Shown here piece by piece: positions 34,965 to 44,204 of a DNA stretch of 64,000 bases. The notes below the pieces were generated by a model. That model was given only the letters and a program-made list of their open reading frames with translations, was not told where the DNA came from and searched no databases. The stretch is from Clostridia bacterium. GTDB lineage: Bacteria; Bacillota; Clostridia; Lachnospirales; Lachnospiraceae. The first letter of the stretch is position 1; every line of letters begins with the position of its first letter. The position numbers and the translations under genes were made by a program. The stretch is taken from NCBI GenBank assembly GCA_910576325.1, contig CAJTIM010000008.1, positions 1-64,000 on the forward strand, in the 5' to 3' direction.

Positions 34965-35878
34965 AATTCACCTGCCGCCCTTTCCATGTCCTCCCAGGAG
35001 GATATATGATATACGGATACTTCCGTATTGATTTTCTTCAAAAAACCGGATAGGGTTCTGCCCGGCCCGATTTCCACAAAGGTGTCCACGCCCTCTTTGA
35101 TCATGTACTCCATGCTCTGCTGCCATTTTACCGGGGAGGATACGCCTCTTGACAGAAGATCGGAGATTTCCTCCCGGCGCTCCACCTTTTCTGCCGTGAC
35201 GTTGGCCACATAAGGTATCTTCAGAGGATGAAGCTCTGTCTTTTCGATTTCCTTTCGAAGCTCCTCTCCGGCTGTCCTGAGAAACGGAGAATGGAAGGGT
35301 CCGCTGACATTCAAAAGAACGGTGCGCCTGGCGCCTGCTGTCTTTAAGCGCTCTGCGGCGGCCTGAACTGCCTCTGTCTTTCCGGTAATGACCATCTGGC
35401 CGGGGCAGTTGTAATTGGCTATGGTTACATCCGCCGTGCCTCTAAGCTCCCGCTCCAGAGCTTCACCTGTCATTCCCAGTACGGCGCACATGGCGCCCTC
35501 TCCTGCCGGAACCGCATGTTCCATAAAAAGGCCGCGCTTGCGCACCAGAAGAACCGCGTCAAGCTCTTTTAAGGCTCCTGCTGCTGCAATGGCCGCATAC
35601 TCGCCCAGGCTCAAGCCTGCCGTGATATCCGGCCGGATACCCCGCCGAATCAGTACACGCGTCATGGCAAGACATGCGGCTACCATAGCCGGCTGCGTGT
35701 ATTGGGTTTCGTTTAGCTTCTCATTTTCCTGAAAACAGATTTCTTTCAAATTAAAATCCAGTGCCGCGTCAGCCTCATCGAAAAGGCTCTTTGCCTCAGG
35801 ACTGTTCTCATAAAAGTCAGCGCCCATTCCGGCTTTCTGCGCTCCCTGCCCCGGATAAATAAATGCCAGCTTACGCAT
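34958..35878 (-). CDS. fabD: Malonyl-CoA:ACP transacylase
   Basis: A 306-residue acyltransferase that loads malonyl groups on ACP. Motifs: [12 protein letters not shown], the nucleophile elbow [10 protein letters not shown] (GLSLGE in place of the common GHSLGE), the Arg-containing KRGLFME and the His in SGPFHSPFL. The elbow His-to-Leu change is seen in other Clostridia and is probably not a defect. It overlaps fabK by eight bases. Confidence 0.95.
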   Translation of the reverse strand: MRKLAFIYPGQGAQKAGMGADFYENSPEAKSLFDEADAALDFNLKEICFQENEKLNETQYTQPAMVAACLAMTRVLIRRGIRPDITAGLSLGEYAAIAAAGALKELDAVLLVRKRGLFMEHAVPAGEGAMCAVLGMTGEALERELRGTADVTIANYNCPGQMVITGKTEAVQAAAERLKTAGARRTVLLNVSGPFHSPFLRTAGEELRKEIEKTELHPLKIPYVANVTAEKVERREEISDLLSRGVSSPVKWQQSMEYMIKEGVDTFVEIGPGRTLSGFLKKINTEVSVYHISSWEDMERAAGELC

Positions 35879-36809
35879 AATTCTTTGCTCCTGTCAGAAG
35901 TCCGTCCGCCTCTTTTACCAGGCGCTCCATCAGTTCCCTGCAGGTCAGCTCTTCCTTAATAAGACCGGCGATCTGACCGGACATAACGCTTCCGTTTTTC
36001 ATATCGCCCTCCTGAACTGCTTTTCTCAAAGCTCCCAGAGTAAGGTATTCCAATTCCTCCAGGGTCGCACCTTTGCTTTCAAGCTCCAGGTATTTTTTTG
36101 TCATATCATTTCGAAGGGTGCGCACGGGGTGCCCGGTGCTTCTTCCTGTCACTCTGGTGTCAATATCCTTGGCCTTGATAATCTTTTCCTTGTAATTCTC
36201 ATGCACCTGGCACTCTTTGGTCGCCACAAACCGGGTTCCCATCTGCACGCCTCTGGCTCCCAGCATAAATGCCGCCGCGATGCCTCTTCCGTCCGCGATT
36301 CCTCCCGCAGCTATCACGGGTACGCCTGCCGCGTCCACTACCTGGGGAACTAAAGACATGGTTGTGCTCTCCCCGATATGACCGCCGGATTCACAGCCCT
36401 CCGCCACCAATGCATCGGCTCCGCAGCGCTCCATTCTCTTTGCCAGAGCCACGGAAGCTACCACGGGAATTACTTTGATGTGTTTGCTTTTCCAAAGCTC
36501 CATATATTTTTCCGGGCTTCCTGCGCCTGTGGTTACAACCGGGACTTCTTCCTCGGCAACGACCTGCGCCACCTGCTCCGCGTAGGGGCTCATAAGCATC
36601 ACGTTAACGCCGAAAGGCTTATCTGTCAGCTCTCTTGTCTTATGTATCTGCTCTCTGACCCATTCCGCCGGCGCGTTGGCCGCACCGATAATTCCCAGGC
36701 CCCCTGCTTCGGATACGGCCGCTGCCAGATGATATTCCGCTACCCAGGCCATGCCGCCCTGGATAATCGGATATTGGATGCCAAGTAATTTTGCTAATTC
36801 TGTCCGCAT
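35871..36809 (-). CDS. fabK: Enoyl-ACP reductase FabK
   Basis: A 312-residue FMN-dependent enoyl-ACP reductase, the alternative to FabI. It shows YPIIQGGMAWVAEYHLAAAVSEAGGLGIIG, PFGVNVMLMSPYAEQV, VAEGCESGGHIGESTTMSLVPQV, and the GGIADGRGIAAAFMLGARGVQMGTRF phosphate loop. The ATG at 36809 is chosen from the AGAGGT site eight bases upstream. Position between acpP and fabD is the usual one in Firmicutes. Confidence 0.94.
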   Translation of the reverse strand: MRTELAKLLGIQYPIIQGGMAWVAEYHLAAAVSEAGGLGIIGAANAPAEWVREQIHKTRELTDKPFGVNVMLMSPYAEQVAQVVAEEEVPVVTTGAGSPEKYMELWKSKHIKVIPVVASVALAKRMERCGADALVAEGCESGGHIGESTTMSLVPQVVDAAGVPVIAAGGIADGRGIAAAFMLGARGVQMGTRFVATKECQVHENYKEKIIKAKDIDTRVTGRSTGHPVRTLRNDMTKKYLELESKGATLEELEYLTLGALRKAVQEGDMKNGSVMSGQIAGLIKEELTCRELMERLVKEADGLLTGAKNYA

Positions 36810-36917
36810 TGTTCTACCTCTTTTTGTTTCCATTTATTCCGCAATGTTATTTTGCCGTGCTGAAAAACCTGCTGATTTTTTACCTGTTCACAATGCTTTT
36901 CAGCAGTGTATTTTTCC

Positions 36918-37142
36918 TTATTTATGGCTTTCAATATAGTTGATAACGTCTGCTACGGTTAAAAGCTGCTCCAAATCCTCGGAAGGGATTTCAACGCCGT
37001 AATTTTCCTCCAGCGCCATTACCATTTCAAAGAGATCCAGTGAATCCGCATTTAAGTCCTCTTTGAAGGAGGTCTCCTTGGTGATGCTGTCCTCGTCTAC
37101 TCCCAGATTGTCGGCTACGATTGTCTTAATTTCTTCAAACAT
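36918..37142 (-). CDS. acpP: Acyl carrier protein
   Basis: A 74-residue acidic four-helix carrier. The phosphopantetheine attachment Ser lies in LNADSLDLFEMVMALEE. It is the central carrier for the pathway encoded around it. AAAAAGGAG precedes the ATG. The 180-nt spacer to fabH holds no gene. Confidence 0.97.
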   Translation of the reverse strand: MFEEIKTIVADNLGVDEDSITKETSFKEDLNADSLDLFEMVMALEENYGVEIPSEDLEQLLTVADVINYIESHK

Positions 37143-37323
37143 TGTTTTTTTCTCCTTTTTCTTTGTTATTTTAGTGAAATCCCTGTGCCCCCAAGCGTGA
37201 AGCCCTGATCTGTGGCTTATGGACTGACTCTTTGAGAACGTAAGTGTTCTCCTGCGGGCAGTTCATTTGGTGCTGTCTTATTTTTAAGTAAATCAGAAAG
37301 GCAGCTCTTCGGGCACTTTTGGA

Positions 37324-38304
37324 TTACTTCCATGTAATAATTGCGGTTCCCCAGGTGAGACCCCCGCCGAATCCGGCAAGCACCAGACGGTCGCCGCTGT
37401 GCAGCATGTTCTTCTCCTTCATTTCATGGATGAGAAGGGGGATGCTTGCGGAGGAGGTATTGCCGTATTCCTTCATATTCATGGGGAATTTGTAGGCCGG
37501 CTCTCCAAGCCTTTTTGCTACTGCTTCTACAATACGCTCATTTGCCTGGTGAAGTACGTAGTATCGAATGTCGCTTTTATGCAAATGATTCTTCCGAAGC
37601 ACTTCCTCCACAGCCTGGGGGATGCTTCTGACCGCAAATTTGAAAATGGCCTGGCCGTCCATTTCAATATAGTAGGAAGTTCCCTCGTCCCCGGCGGGCG
37701 CTTCCTTTCCAAAAGGATTATGGTTCTGGCGGCTTTTTAAGGTCAGCGCGCCGCCCCTGCTTCCGTCGGAATATATGGACGGAAGATATTTTGTTTCCTC
37801 TGCTGCCGTAAGGACTGCGGCGCCGGCTCCGTCTCCGAAGAGGATGCAGGTTCCTCTGTCGCTCCAGTCGGTGACATTTGACAGGCACTCGCTTCCTATG
37901 ACGAGGATGTTTTGGAAAATGCCGGCTTCTATGTAAGCGCATGCGGTGACATATGCCATGACAAATCCGCTGCAGGCGGCGCTTAAGTCAAAGCATACCG
38001 CCCGGGAAGCTCCGATTTCTCTTTGCACCTTACAGGCGGTACAGGGCATGATTTCTTCCGGGGACATGGTGGATACCAGGATCAGGTCGATCTGCTCCGG
38101 GGGAAGCTCTGCCTCTTTCAATGCCTCCGATGCTGCTTTGGCTGCCATAGAGACCGTTGTTTCTTTGACGGCTATGTGCCGCCTCTCTATGCCGGTTCTC
38201 TCCTGTATCCATGCGTCGCTTGTTTCTACAAGCCCTTCCAGTTCTTGATTGTTTATTACTTTTTCAGGCACGCAGGCGCCTGTTCCTATGATTTGTCCAG
38301 TCAT
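37324..38304 (-). CDS. fabH: 3-oxoacyl-ACP synthase III
   Basis: A 326-residue initiating condensing enzyme that joins acetyl-CoA (or a branched starter) and malonyl-ACP. The Cys-His-Asn triad is visible: Cys in FDLSAACSGFVMA, His in YVLHQANERIV and Asn in YGNTSSASIPL. It is the first gene of the fab operon. The start ATG has AGAGG about 14 nt upstream, a rather long gap. No MarR-type FabT gene precedes it, unlike in streptococci. Confidence 0.96.
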   Translation of the reverse strand: MTGQIIGTGACVPEKVINNQELEGLVETSDAWIQERTGIERRHIAVKETTVSMAAKAASEALKEAELPPEQIDLILVSTMSPEEIMPCTACKVQREIGASRAVCFDLSAACSGFVMAYVTACAYIEAGIFQNILVIGSECLSNVTDWSDRGTCILFGDGAGAAVLTAAEETKYLPSIYSDGSRGGALTLKSRQNHNPFGKEAPAGDEGTSYYIEMDGQAIFKFAVRSIPQAVEEVLRKNHLHKSDIRYYVLHQANERIVEAVAKRLGEPAYKFPMNMKEYGNTSSASIPLLIHEMKEKNMLHSGDRLVLAGFGGGLTWGTAIITWK

Positions 38305-38757
38305 CTCTTATTTTGTAACCTCTGTTATCCGCACTTTCTGTTGCTGTTAATCTGTGACCAGTAACCACTTTCCGCCTTCTCCCCTTGGCTGGCGCCTTTT
38401 AGACTGCTGACGGGACAGGGTGCTTTTTGCGGGATGGGGTGCTGCTTTCTGTGCTTTTTGGGTATCGACTGATTACGTATCGACTGATTTAGATTTTAGC
38501 AAACTGGTGAATAAATACAATTTACAAAATGGGGGGGAATGTAAGATCTCAGGGACTGGGGCTGGTGATGGTGATGAGAAAGTGGAATCCGTTCTCAGGA
38601 TTTTTCGATATCCGGTGTCCGGTCCTCTGCTTACGTACTTTGTGCCGCATGAAAATGATGATGTAGAAAATTGAAATTTAGAATGAATAGATAGAAAATA
38701 AATAGAATGACTTAAATAGCACTTAAATAGCAAAAATGGGAAGCTTTTAAATTAAGG
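38305..38757. other. Intergenic region between fabH and the tmRNA gene
   Basis: About 450 nt between divergent units. It contains a GTGACCAGTAAC fragment of the family T motif (38353-38364). I see no convincing gene and no strong fab promoter; the fab operon promoter must lie here but I cannot place it. No FapR-like palindrome is evident. Confidence 0.5.
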
Positions 38758-38786
38758 TTGCAATTTTTCATTTTTCGGGGTATACT
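38758..38786 (+). promoter_or_regulatory. Promoter of the tmRNA gene
   Basis: TTGCAA (38758-38763), exactly 17 nt, TATACT (38781-38786). The predicted start is about 10-20 nt before the mature tmRNA 5' end. Confidence 0.8.
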
Positions 38787-38809
38787 ATAGAAACAGACTT
38801 ACCCTACAG

Positions 38810-39146
38810 GGGCTTGTACTGGTTTCGACGGGGGTCTCGCAGCTGGTGAAGCTATCCGCAGGCGATGCGTCAAATCGCAAATCTAAATATAAACGCTGAA
38901 GACAATTTAGCATACGCTGCCTAATGGCAGCTGTCGGCCTTAGAGCACCTGCACTTTAAGAATCCGGCATCGACTATGCAGGAAACGACTTGCGTTAAGC
39001 TTTGCGCGCATGGGCGTATGATGAAGCTACTAAAGCCGTCAGGGTGTTAGTTCCCGGTCGGTGGAGGGAATGTCAAAGAACTGACTATGATAGTAGAAGA
39101 ACAGGGAACAGGCTTTCGGACAGGGGTTCGATTCCCCTCAGGTCCA
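38810..39146 (+). ncRNA. ssrA: Transfer-messenger RNA
   Basis: A one-piece tmRNA that rescues stalled ribosomes. The 5' end contains the hallmark TGTACTGGTTTCGACGGGGG. The 3' half has the T arm GGTTCGATTCCCC. The acceptor stem GGGCTTG pairs with CAGGTCC (two wobbles), setting the ends at 38810 and 39146. CCA is not encoded. The tag frame starts with a GCA resume codon at 38877 and ends TAA at 38922-38924, coding ANLNINAEDNLAYAA. Its hydrophobic LAYAA end fits protease recognition. Confidence 0.97.
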
Positions 39147-39152
39147 TTACCA

Positions 39153-39190
39153 AATCGGAAACTCTTAGCTGAGGAGTTTCCGATTTTTTA
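39153..39190 (+). terminator. Terminator of the tmRNA gene
   Basis: AATCGGAAACTC pairs with GAGTTTCCGATT around a short loop and is followed by TTTTTA; a strong intrinsic terminator seven nt past the tmRNA 3' end. Confidence 0.9.
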
Positions 39191-39195
39191 TAAAA

Positions 39196-39750
39196 TCATA
39201 TAATAATCAATGCATTGGTAGTAATAAAAAATGAAGCAATTTGCTCCGGTGTATATTCGCTATGCTCTGTAACCCACCACCGTACAGTTTCTGCAAAGCT
39301 GTTTATTATCATACTCAAGACATATTCCTGGGGCACCTCAAAATATATGTCTTTCATAAAAAAGAGAAACATTTCTTTTAAATAGCTTTTAAAATAGCCC
39401 ATAAAAATCTCTCCGCTGTCACAGGAAAGAAATCCCTTCCATTTTTTTCTGCTATCCCGCAAATGATACAAAATATGTGTAATTTCTTCTTCTAAGTCAT
39501 GACCTGTGTTGGAAAAATCATGACTGATTTCCTTTTCCAGAGCATCAGAAAAAACATGATGAAATATCTCCGTACACATTTCTTTCAGCAAATCATCTTT
39601 TGTCTCAAAGTGGGCATAAAACGTACTTCTTCCTACATTTGCCCTGTCTATGATTTCCTGTACGGTAATATTTCGAAAGTTCTTACTCTCAAGCAATTCT
39701 ATAAAAGCATTAAAAATTGCTTCACGTGTTTTTTGCTGTCGTCTGTCCAT
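39196..39750 (-). CDS. TetR/AcrR family regulator
   Basis: A 184-residue repressor, with TetR_N at about residues 5-50 (KTREAIFNAFIELLESKNFRNITVQEIIDRANVGRSTFYAHFETKDDLL). The start at 39750 is chosen from the CGGAGG site five to eight bases upstream; a 13-codon extension has none. It is divergent from the metal ATPase gene with a 137-nt shared region, so it most likely regulates that transporter. Confidence 0.9.
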   Translation of the reverse strand: MDRRQQKTREAIFNAFIELLESKNFRNITVQEIIDRANVGRSTFYAHFETKDDLLKEMCTEIFHHVFSDALEKEISHDFSNTGHDLEEEITHILYHLRDSRKKWKGFLSCDSGEIFMGYFKSYLKEMFLFFMKDIYFEVPQEYVLSMIINSFAETVRWWVTEHSEYTPEQIASFFITTNALIII

Positions 39751-39887
39751 AAAGCCTCCGTACATTTTAACCGAAATGTTCCATATCATACATAACAGCT
39801 CTTTTGATTATTGAAATCCATTATAAACCCAGTACAATAACAATCAGATATATTAAAAATGGTTTCAAAGAGAAATGAGGAATTTAA

Positions 39888-41756
39888 ATGGGAAAGCGTA
39901 TCAATCATTTTCTAACCGGACTGCCAATGACAATCCTTGGAGGCATCCTTCTTGCTTTAAGTTTTTTCTTTCCACGAATGGGTTTCATATTGCCTGCTGA
40001 TCCGGCATGGGGGACCGTTATTATCTGCGGACTTCCACTGTTGTACCTAGCATTACAGAGAATCATCCATAACAAAGGAATCAGTAAAATATCCTCTGCC
40101 CTATTGATCAGTACTGCTATGGCTGCGGCAATTGCCATAGGTGATTTGTTTGCGGCCGGAGAAGTAGCATTTATTATGGAAATAGGCGCAATCTTAGAGA
40201 ATATAACAACAGACAGAGCAAAAAAGGGGCTGAAAAACCTTATCAGCCTTACTCCTGTACAGGGACGCAGAATAACAGCCTCTAAAGAAGAAATCATATC
40301 CGCCGACATGATACGTTATGGAGATATCTTAAGAGTGCTGCCCGGTGAAGCGATACCGGTTGATGCTATCATCCTATGGGGAGAAACTTCTGTCGATCAG
40401 TCCATAATGACAGGAGAATCTCTCCCTGTAGATAAAATCCCCGGAGACAAAGTCTTTTGCGGAACAATAAACCGATTTGGAGCTATTGAAATACAGGCAG
40501 CAAGTACCGGCAGCGACAGTTCCCTGCAAAAACTGATTCAAATGGTAAAAGATGCTGAAAACCGAAAGGCGCCTATGCAAAGACTTGCTGACAAAGCTGC
40601 AAGCTGGCTGGTTCCCCTCGCTATGCTGACTGCCGCAATTGCCGGAATTATCACCCATGATATAGTCCGCTCCGTAACTATTCTGGTTGTATTCTGTCCC
40701 TGTGCTCTGGTTCTTGCAACTCCTACCGCGATTATGGCAGCCATCGGCCAGGCAACAAAGCGTGGCATAATTATCAAATCTGGTGATGTTCTTGAAAAAA
40801 TGGGAAAAGTGAATGCCATAGCCTTTGATAAAACCGGAACCCTTACCCTGGGGAAGCTGCAGGTAAGTGATGTTCTGTCATTTGATAACACCATCAGCAA
40901 AGATGAACTGCTGACACTCACGGCCTCTGCAGAATCCAAAAGTGAACATCCCTTAGGGAAAGCCATCAACGCTTATGCAGCAGAAATGAAACTAACTCTT
41001 TTTGAGGTCGCTTCCTTTCAGATGCAAAGCGGGAAAGGGATCACTGGGGAGGTACAGGGAAAAAAGCTCCATTGCGGAAATAAAAATTATCTTTTAGAAA
41101 AAGGGATTCCAATCCCTTCCAACATCATGGTTCAGCTGGAATCTATGCAGGCCCAGGGAAAAGCTTGTGTCATGATTGCTGACGACAATCATTGTATTGG
41201 AATACTTGCTTTAACTGATGTCATACGGCCCGAAGCACGCCAAATAATAAATAAGCTTTACTATATGAATGTGAAAACGCTCCTCCTAACAGGCGATAAT
41301 CAAAATGCAGCCAAATACTTTGCCTCGCAAGCAGGAATTACAGATATTAAAGCGGAACTATTGCCGGAACAGAAGGTAACTTGTATTACAGAAATGCAAG
41401 CCAAAGAAGAAATCGTATGTATGATTGGTGATGGAGTAAACGATGCACCTGCTTTAAAAATTGCTGACGTAGGGATTGCAATGGGCAGTATGGGCAGCGA
41501 CATCGCAGTGGAAGCGGCAGACATTGCCCTTATGAGCGATGACATTTCCAAAATCCCTTATTTAAAAAGACTTTCAAATGCCACTGTTGCAACCATAAAG
41601 TTCAGCATCAGCCTCTCTATGTGTATCAATTTGTCTGCTGTCGCCTGCTCTATACTCGGTATTCTAAACCCGACCACAGGCGCATTGGTACATAATGCCG
41701 GTTCCTGCTTTGTTGTATTAATTGCCGCCCTTCTCTATGACAGAAAATTTGAATAA
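39888..41756 (+). CDS. Heavy-metal P1B-type ATPase without metal-binding N-domain
   Basis: A 622-residue cation exporter. In order: N-terminal membrane helices with no HMA domain, actuator motif IMTGESLPVDK, the transmembrane CPC motif (VVFCPCALVLATPTA), phosphorylation site FDKTGTLT, the SEHPLGKAI nucleotide-binding motif and the hinge IGDGVNDAPAL. The last helices carry HNAGSCFVVLIAALL, unlike the Asp/Lys pattern of typical Zn/Cd pumps and the Met/Ser pattern of Cu pumps, so the metal is not assigned. GAGG lies before the ATG. The divergent TetR gene is the likely regulator, instead of the common ArsR or MerR types. Confidence 0.92.
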   Translation: MGKRINHFLTGLPMTILGGILLALSFFFPRMGFILPADPAWGTVIICGLPLLYLALQRIIHNKGISKISSALLISTAMAAAIAIGDLFAAGEVAFIMEIGAILENITTDRAKKGLKNLISLTPVQGRRITASKEEIISADMIRYGDILRVLPGEAIPVDAIILWGETSVDQSIMTGESLPVDKIPGDKVFCGTINRFGAIEIQAASTGSDSSLQKLIQMVKDAENRKAPMQRLADKAASWLVPLAMLTAAIAGIITHDIVRSVTILVVFCPCALVLATPTAIMAAIGQATKRGIIIKSGDVLEKMGKVNAIAFDKTGTLTLGKLQVSDVLSFDNTISKDELLTLTASAESKSEHPLGKAINAYAAEMKLTLFEVASFQMQSGKGITGEVQGKKLHCGNKNYLLEKGIPIPSNIMVQLESMQAQGKACVMIADDNHCIGILALTDVIRPEARQIINKLYYMNVKTLLLTGDNQNAAKYFASQAGITDIKAELLPEQKVTCITEMQAKEEIVCMIGDGVNDAPALKIADVGIAMGSMGSDIAVEAADIALMSDDISKIPYLKRLSNATVATIKFSISLSMCINLSAVACSILGILNPTTGALVHNAGSCFVVLIAALLYDRKFE

Positions 41757-41768
41757 GCGAGAGACTTT

Positions 41769-42788
41769 CTACACTTCTCCTTTTGTCAGGTCCCGAACAG
41801 ACTGGTTCAATATCAATTGCGGCCGTAACACCGTACTTCTTTTTTCCAGCCGCTTTTCAAAGGATGCCTGTATCATTTCCACCAGATATTGCCCAATCTC
41901 CTCGGCCCCGTCATACACATAGGTTAATCTGGGCTCAATTAGCCTGCCAAGGGCAAAATCCCCGGATGACATTAAGGACAGCTCCTCTGGGATCCTGATA
42001 TGATGCTCCTTACAGCACAGGATCACTCCAACAGCCAGGACAATACTTCCTACAAAAATAACACTGGGAAGCTTCTCATTCTGAATCAGCTCTTCCATAA
42101 CGGAATATCCGTATTCCTCCGAATAGGAGCCGAAAAAATAGCGCACCATATTGGGATCTAATGAATTTTCATAAAAAAAATCCGAGGCCCCGCTGTAGCG
42201 ATCATAATTTGTTGTCAATTGTCTGGAGCCGCTTATTACCACAATCTCCTTGTGCCCCATTTTCGTAAGATATTCCAGTACCTGGTACATTCCCGCCCGT
42301 TTATCAACATATACCGACGGAAACAAATGATTTTTAGAACGGCGGTCTATCAGAATAATGTCAATTCCGCTGTCCTGCAGACGAAAAAGATAATCCTCAT
42401 TGACTCCTGTAGAGGATATAATCAAAATATCAGCCTGCTTTTCCACCATAAATTGAATCCCATTTTTTTCGATCTCGGGATCGTCATATGTATTTACAAA
42501 TAATACCAGATTCCCCTTTTTTCTATATGCCTTCTCAATTTTCTTTAATATTTTTTCAAAAAAAGGAACTGAAAAATCAGACATAATCACCCCTATGGTC
42601 CGAAATGCCCTCTTTTTCATAGACTGGGCAACTACATTGGGCTGATATTCCAGTTCCTCAATCGCCTTGCGCACTGCAATGCGGTACTGCTCTCCTACAT
42701 TATCCGCACCGTTTATAATTCTTGAAACAGTCGCAATTGACACACCTGCCCTTTTTGCAACATCTTTTATTGTGACCACACTACTCAT
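41769..42788 (-). CDS. LacI family transcriptional regulator
   Basis: A 339-residue regulator. HTH at residues 5-30 (VTIKDVAKRAGVSIATVSRIINGADNV), hinge helix YQPNVVAQSMKKR, then a sugar-binding-protein-like effector domain (TIGVIMSDFSVPFFEKILKKIE). It follows the cysteine-desulfidase-like gene on the same strand by 128 nt and closes the catabolic cassette. Three AAAACGTTTT palindromes upstream of the first gene of that cassette are fitting LacI-type operators. It converges on the metal ATPase gene with only 12 nt between stops. Confidence 0.92.
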   Translation of the reverse strand: MSSVVTIKDVAKRAGVSIATVSRIINGADNVGEQYRIAVRKAIEELEYQPNVVAQSMKKRAFRTIGVIMSDFSVPFFEKILKKIEKAYRKKGNLVLFVNTYDDPEIEKNGIQFMVEKQADILIISSTGVNEDYLFRLQDSGIDIILIDRRSKNHLFPSVYVDKRAGMYQVLEYLTKMGHKEIVVISGSRQLTTNYDRYSGASDFFYENSLDPNMVRYFFGSYSEEYGYSVMEELIQNEKLPSVIFVGSIVLAVGVILCCKEHHIRIPEELSLMSSGDFALGRLIEPRLTYVYDGAEEIGQYLVEMIQASFEKRLEKRSTVLRPQLILNQSVRDLTKGEV

Positions 42789-42916
42789 GGCAACTCCATC
42801 TTCTGTTTATTTTATCCTTGCAGCTATATTTCACAAAACACGAAAGAGCAGGATTGCAACCTCTGTCTGTAAAATTCAGGATATAATAAATGCCGAAAAT
42901 TGTCAATAAGGCCATA

Positions 42917-44188
42917 CTATTCCAGCATAATCTGCAGGATTTCCTTATCTGTTTCCCTCATTCCATTTTTTCCGATTCTGGATACACTTTGTATGGTATT
43001 TTCAATCCCTTTTTTGACAATCCCGTCTCCGCCCTTAAACTCCTGTCCGTCCTTCGCAAGCGCCAGCGCAAGAAATGCCGCATCAATGGAAGATGCAATT
43101 TTTGCCGCACAGGAAGGCTTTGCACCGTCACAGATAATCCCGGAGGTGATAGCCAGGCAATTCACTATCGTATGTTTAATCACCTCATCGTCTTCATGCA
43201 TCAGATACGCAATTCCTGCACCTGCGGCACAGCCTGCGCTGACTGCTCCGCAGTACGCAGACAGCCGTCCGATTCCGGCCTTTTGATGAAGTCCCAGAAG
43301 ATTAGAGAGAACCAGTGCGCGATATAATTCCTCTTTTGTACTATTGAGCTCCTCCGCATATTCAATCACAGGAACCGAAGCCGTGATTCCCTGATTGCCG
43401 CTGCCTGAATTAATCACTACCGGAAGCTCACAGCCGCTCATTCTTGCATCCGATCCGGCTGCTGCCTTGGCCTTTGCCCGAACACGGACATCCTCCTGAT
43501 GATTGGACCTTAAGATGGTTCTTCCGACATTTGCTCCCCAGTTTCCCGACAAGCCGGCTTTTGCAATCTTCGTATTGCAGTCTATCTGGCGCTCTATGAA
43601 CTTCTCCACATCCCTTAAATCGCAGGTCTTCGCAAAGTCCAGAATATCATCAACCGTCATAATATTTTCTTCGTCCGCATCGTGATCTCCGCAGCTAAAA
43701 GGCTTTTTCAGCAGCACTTCTCCATTCTTTTCTATGTATACAATATTTGTGTGCTCATTTACAATGCGTACCTTAGCTGCTTCTTCTCCTATTATGCCTG
43801 TCACTGACAAGTCAAAGACAATATCGGAGTCCGCAATTTTAACTTCAATTTGATCTAAGGGGAACTTTTGTATCTGTTCTTTCTGTACTTCCGTAACATC
43901 GCTGATCACTTCCAAAAGCTTCTCAGGCTTTCCTGCAACCAATCCCGCCGCTACTGCCGTCTCAATCCCTTTCAGGCCTCCTGTGTTGGGCACAACAACA
44001 CTTTTTACATTTTTTATAAGATTCCCGCTGGCTTCTACCATCACTCGTTCCGGCATCTGACCCAGACAGGCCTTCAGGGTTGCCGCCGCATAGGAAATCG
44101 CAATCGGCTCCGTACATCCCATAGCCGGCAGCAATTCCCGGCGCATAATTTCTACATATTTCTGATACAATACCGAATCTCTTCTCAT
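42917..44188 (-). CDS. L-cysteine desulfidase family protein (CyuA/UPF0597-like)
   Basis: A 423-residue cytoplasmic enzyme of the cysteine desulfidase/UPF0597 family, related to the alpha subunit of Fe-S serine dehydratases. Family segments: RRELLPAMGCTEPIAISYAAA, ASGNLIKNVKSVVVPNTGG, NSGSGNQGITASVPV, and a late GAVSAGCAAGAGIAYLM plus ICDGAKPSCAAKIASS. Conserved Cys in these motifs probably hold a 4Fe-4S cluster. It would release sulfide, ammonia and pyruvate from cysteine or act on a related amino acid. The ATG at 44188 (AGGTG upstream) is preferred to one five codons earlier. It follows the DapA-like gene by 16 nt. Confidence 0.88.
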   Translation of the reverse strand: MRRDSVLYQKYVEIMRRELLPAMGCTEPIAISYAAATLKACLGQMPERVMVEASGNLIKNVKSVVVPNTGGLKGIETAVAAGLVAGKPEKLLEVISDVTEVQKEQIQKFPLDQIEVKIADSDIVFDLSVTGIIGEEAAKVRIVNEHTNIVYIEKNGEVLLKKPFSCGDHDADEENIMTVDDILDFAKTCDLRDVEKFIERQIDCNTKIAKAGLSGNWGANVGRTILRSNHQEDVRVRAKAKAAAGSDARMSGCELPVVINSGSGNQGITASVPVIEYAEELNSTKEELYRALVLSNLLGLHQKAGIGRLSAYCGAVSAGCAAGAGIAYLMHEDDEVIKHTIVNCLAITSGIICDGAKPSCAAKIASSIDAAFLALALAKDGQEFKGGDGIVKKGIENTIQSVSRIGKNGMRETDKEILQIMLE

Positions 44189-44204
44189 ACTTACACCTGC
44201 CATA

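Noticed and set aside
38346..38366. FapR-type operator before fabH
   Set aside because: The GTGACCAGTAAC fragment does not match the FapR palindrome and matches the dispersed family T repeat instead.
38420..38733. Frames on both strands between fabH and the tmRNA gene
   Set aside because: Low-complexity composition, no ribosome sites, no family resemblance.
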